64,000 nt of DNA, from the NCBI GenBank assembly GCA_022771695.1, contig JALEKJ010000043.1:1-64000 (forward strand), given 5' to 3'. The notes below the pieces were generated by a model that saw nothing but the letters and a program-made list of their open reading frames with translations, was not told the origin of the DNA and did no database searches. The stretch is from Roseburia sp. Its GTDB lineage: Bacteria; Bacillota; Clostridia; Lachnospirales; Lachnospiraceae. The position numbers were made by a program, and so were the translations under genes. Within the stretch, counting starts at the first letter, position 1, and the number at the start of each line of letters is the position of its first letter. This document shows, one piece after another, positions 61,913 to 64,000 of this stretch.

Positions 61913-63410
61913 GAAAATCAGTATCAAATGGAAGATATTTACTTACTTGCTTGTATTTACCGGAATATTGCTTGTCGTACTCTGGCTGATTCAGATTTGC
62001 TATCTGGACACTTTCTATAAGATGATTAAAACAAATGAGGCAGAGAGTCTTACGACGGATATTATCTCTGTTCTAAAGAGTGATTCCCAGAATATCGGGG
62101 AACAGATTGATGTGCTTGCTGCACAGAATAATATGACGGTATTTGTCACGGATCCGGAAGGAAACATGGTTTACAGCGCGGAATATATTGCAACTTCACG
62201 TCTTAACAATATGCCGGCAGATCTGGTGCAGTTTTATTATGAAAAAGCAAAGGAAAACGGTGGTTCTGCCAAAATCGAGTTTCAGGGAGGCATTAATAAG
62301 ACGTTTCCGGAGGAGAACAAGCAGTTTGTTCCGAATCCGGACGCAAGTCCAACCCCCGATCCCGGCAAGGCAGGATTCATGCAGAACCGTGGACAGGACT
62401 GGATTGAGAGCGTTATCTATGTGAACCTCGTACAGATTGCAGGGGAGGAACTCGTGCTTATGGTCAATACACAACTGACACCTGTGGATGCAACCGTGAA
62501 CACGCTGCGGATTGAACTTGTCTGGATTACTGTTATTATGGTTGCACTTTCCCTTGGCGTAGCATTATTGTTGTCACGGCAGGTATCAAAGTCACTCATT
62601 CATATCACTGAATCTGCAAAGGAGATGGCACGCGGTAATTTCGATATCCGTTTTGAGGGAACGGATTATCGGGAAGTGGCAGAGCTTTCGAATACGCTCA
62701 ATCTGACAGCGGCAGAGTTGAATAAGAACGAGCGACTGCGCAGGGAGTTGATTGCCAATGTCTCACATGATTTACGTACACCGCTCACAATGATTATTGC
62801 GTATTCTGAAGTGATGCGTGATCTTCCGGGAGAAAATACACCGGAGAATGTACAGGTTGTTATCGACGAGGCCGAGCGTCTGACAAACCTTGTGAATGAT
62901 ATGCTTGATATCTCGAAATTACAGGCGGGTGTCATGGAAAAACAGGCTTCTGTTTATAATCTGACAGAGAGCATTAAATCCGTTTTTGAGCGTTATAACA
63001 AGTTAAAAGAGCAGGATGGCTATACGATTTCCTTTTCCTATGCTCAGTCAGTGATGGTGGAGGCAGATGAGTATAAGATTTTTCAGGTTATCTATAATCT
63101 TGTAAACAATGCAATCAATTATACGGGTGAGGACAAGCAGATTTGGATTCGACAGAAAGTGTTGGATGATGGTTATGTGCGGATAGAGGTTGCGGACAGT
63201 GGGGCAGGAATTGCCACAGAGGATTTGCCATATGTCTGGGATCGATATTATAAAGTAGATAAGAACCACAAGCGTGCAGTAATGGGAACCGGACTGGGAC
63301 TTTCTATTGTCAAGAATATTTTGGAATTGCATGAAGCGCGCTATGGTGTGGAGAGTGAGGTCGGAGTTGGATCAACTTTCTGGTTTGAACTTAAGACGGT
63401 GCAGGAGTAA
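61902..63410 (+). CDS. Membrane sensor histidine kinase (TTG start)
   Basis: Partner kinase of the preceding regulator. The 502-residue protein has a transmembrane helix (about 12-32), an extracytoplasmic sensor region with a Pro-rich insert (about 35-200, SPTPDPGKAG), a second helix (about 203-222), HAMP (about 223-275), HisKA with ANVSHDLRTPLTMIIAY, and HATPase motifs NLVNNAINYTGE, VADSGAGIATE and GTGLGLSIVKN. The only plausible start in frame is TTG 61902; an ATG at 61909 is in another frame. Confidence 0.94.
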   Translation: MRHEKISIKWKIFTYLLVFTGILLVVLWLIQICYLDTFYKMIKTNEAESLTTDIISVLKSDSQNIGEQIDVLAAQNNMTVFVTDPEGNMVYSAEYIATSRLNNMPADLVQFYYEKAKENGGSAKIEFQGGINKTFPEENKQFVPNPDASPTPDPGKAGFMQNRGQDWIESVIYVNLVQIAGEELVLMVNTQLTPVDATVNTLRIELVWITVIMVALSLGVALLLSRQVSKSLIHITESAKEMARGNFDIRFEGTDYREVAELSNTLNLTAAELNKNERLRRELIANVSHDLRTPLTMIIAYSEVMRDLPGENTPENVQVVIDEAERLTNLVNDMLDISKLQAGVMEKQASVYNLTESIKSVFERYNKLKEQDGYTISFSYAQSVMVEADEYKIFQVIYNLVNNAINYTGEDKQIWIRQKVLDDGYVRIEVADSGAGIATEDLPYVWDRYYKVDKNHKRAVMGTGLGLSIVKNILELHEARYGVESEVGVGSTFWFELKTVQE

Positions 63411-63445
63411 TAAAAAAAGTGTGCAGAGCACACTTTTTTTATTAC
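63407..63445. terminator. Bidirectional terminator after the sensor kinase
   Basis: Perfect 18-bp arms (63407-63424 and 63428-63445; GTAATAAAAAAAGTGTGC on the left) with a 3-nt loop, T runs on both sides. The stop codon of the kinase lies inside the 5' arm. Confidence 0.92.
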
Positions 63446-63449
63446 AAAG

Positions 63450-64000
63450 TTAAGTACGGTCGGACATTGGAATGTAAATCTTTCGTTCACCGACATTTTT
63501 ATAGGCAGGACGCATAATCTTGCCGCCACCGGTGACTTCTTCCAAGCGATGCGCACTCCAGCCGGAGATTCGGGCGATTGCAAAAATCGGCGTGTAGAGC
63601 TCTACCGGAAGACCAAGCATACTGTACGCAAATCCACTGAAAAAGTCAACGTTTGGACTTACACCTTTATAGATTTTACGTTCTTTTGCAATAATCTGTG
63701 GAGCAAGGCGTTCGACCGCAGAGTAGAGCGCAAATTCTTTTTCACAGCCTTTTTCTGCGGAAAGCCGCTCAACGAATCCACGGAAAATTTGTGCTCTCGG
63801 ATCAGAGAGTGAATAAACGGCATGCCCCATACCATAGATAAGACCGGCGTGGTCGAAAGCTTCTTTGTGAAGAAGAGCTGTCAGATAGCGGCTGATTTCT
63901 TCTTCATCGCTCCAATCATGCAACTGCGTTTTCATATCCTCGAACATCTTAACAACCTTAATATTGGCACCACCATGCTTCGGACCCTTCAGAGAACCGA
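63450..64000 (-). CDS. Citrate synthase, C-terminal part (5' truncated by window edge)
   Basis: Condenses oxaloacetate and acetyl-CoA to citrate. The frame is open to the window end, where it reads GSLKGPKHGGAN, containing the first catalytic His. The second active-site His is in YGMGHAVY and the catalytic Asp in PNVDFFSG. A short type II-like C-terminus ends in YIPMSDRT. About 183 residues are visible; the N-terminal half lies beyond base 64000. Confidence 0.95.
   Translation of the reverse strand, partial: GSLKGPKHGGANIKVVKMFEDMKTQLHDWSDEEEISRYLTALLHKEAFDHAGLIYGMGHAVYSLSDPRAQIFRGFVERLSAEKGCEKEFALYSAVERLAPQIIAKERKIYKGVSPNVDFFSGFAYSMLGLPVELYTPIFAIARISGWSAHRLEEVTGGGKIMRPAYKNVGERKIYIPMSDRT

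Overview
The window is a 64 kb chromosomal segment of a motile, low-to-mid GC anaerobic Firmicute. Gene content and order point to the Lachnospiraceae (Roseburia/Agathobacter/Lachnospira-like): a cheA-cheW-cheC-cheD-sigma28 block running into rpsB-tsf, a Gram-positive PolC, a uppS-cdsA-dxr-rseP-ispG-polC run, a T-box in front of leuS, and an L20-type leader in front of infC-rpmI-rplT. The genus is inference; the family-level placement rests on synteny and protein style. Almost all genes lie on the + strand.

Layout. 0-5.5 kb: the end of a chemotaxis/flagellar operon (cheA 3' part, cheW, cheC, cheD, a small membrane gene, fliA/sigD, a Gln-rich protein, a SwrB-like membrane/coiled-coil protein, and a small anchored protein with an MltG-type LysM-like domain). 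5.5-7.5 kb: a terminator overlapped by a promoter, a structured leader, rpsB and tsf. 7.5-10.2 kb: an ECF-type nickel/cobalt importer (fused MN, Q, O). 10.2-11.3 kb: a DUF2975 membrane protein with a YozG-like repressor and a repeated operator candidate. 11.4-14.6 kb: membrane proteins (YitT, a hypothetical, Na/Pi symporter core, DUF368). 14.7-27.3 kb: envelope and housekeeping genes (polysaccharide deacetylase, bactofilin, pyrH, frr, uppS, cdsA, dxr, rseP, ispG, polC).

27.4-36.6 kb: a DUF5050 protein (-), pheA, a DUF815 ATPase, a Ppx/GppA-HD protein and polyphosphate kinase, a HAD phosphatase, and a PHP phosphoesterase (-). 36.7-38.6 kb: a solitary cheW and the L20-leader infC operon with an ATT start codon. 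38.6-44 kb: two paralogous YhgE/Pip membrane proteins, each followed by a tiny two-helix membrane protein, then a zinc-ribbon/TM2 protein. 44-59.3 kb: an MFS transporter and a branched-chain/threonine amino acid neighbourhood (ilvN, ilvC, T-box-leuS, MATE, LysR, leuC, leuD, an AP2-like protein, thrC). This stretch is interrupted at about 47.1-49.5 kb by an AT-rich accessory islet: an XRE repressor with two identical inverted 18-bp operators, two multi-pass membrane proteins and a lipoprotein. 59.3-64 kb: a CheY plus MshEN/CheX-like pair (-), a membrane protein, a two-component system, and the C-terminal part of citrate synthase (-).

No rRNA, tRNA, CRISPR array, transposase or phage gene was seen. 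The best leads for undescribed biology are the AT-rich islet with its symmetric operators, the tandem YhgE/small-membrane-protein locus, the MshEN-CheX fusion paired with CheY, the rpsB leader RNA, and the AP2 protein with an HNH-like core.
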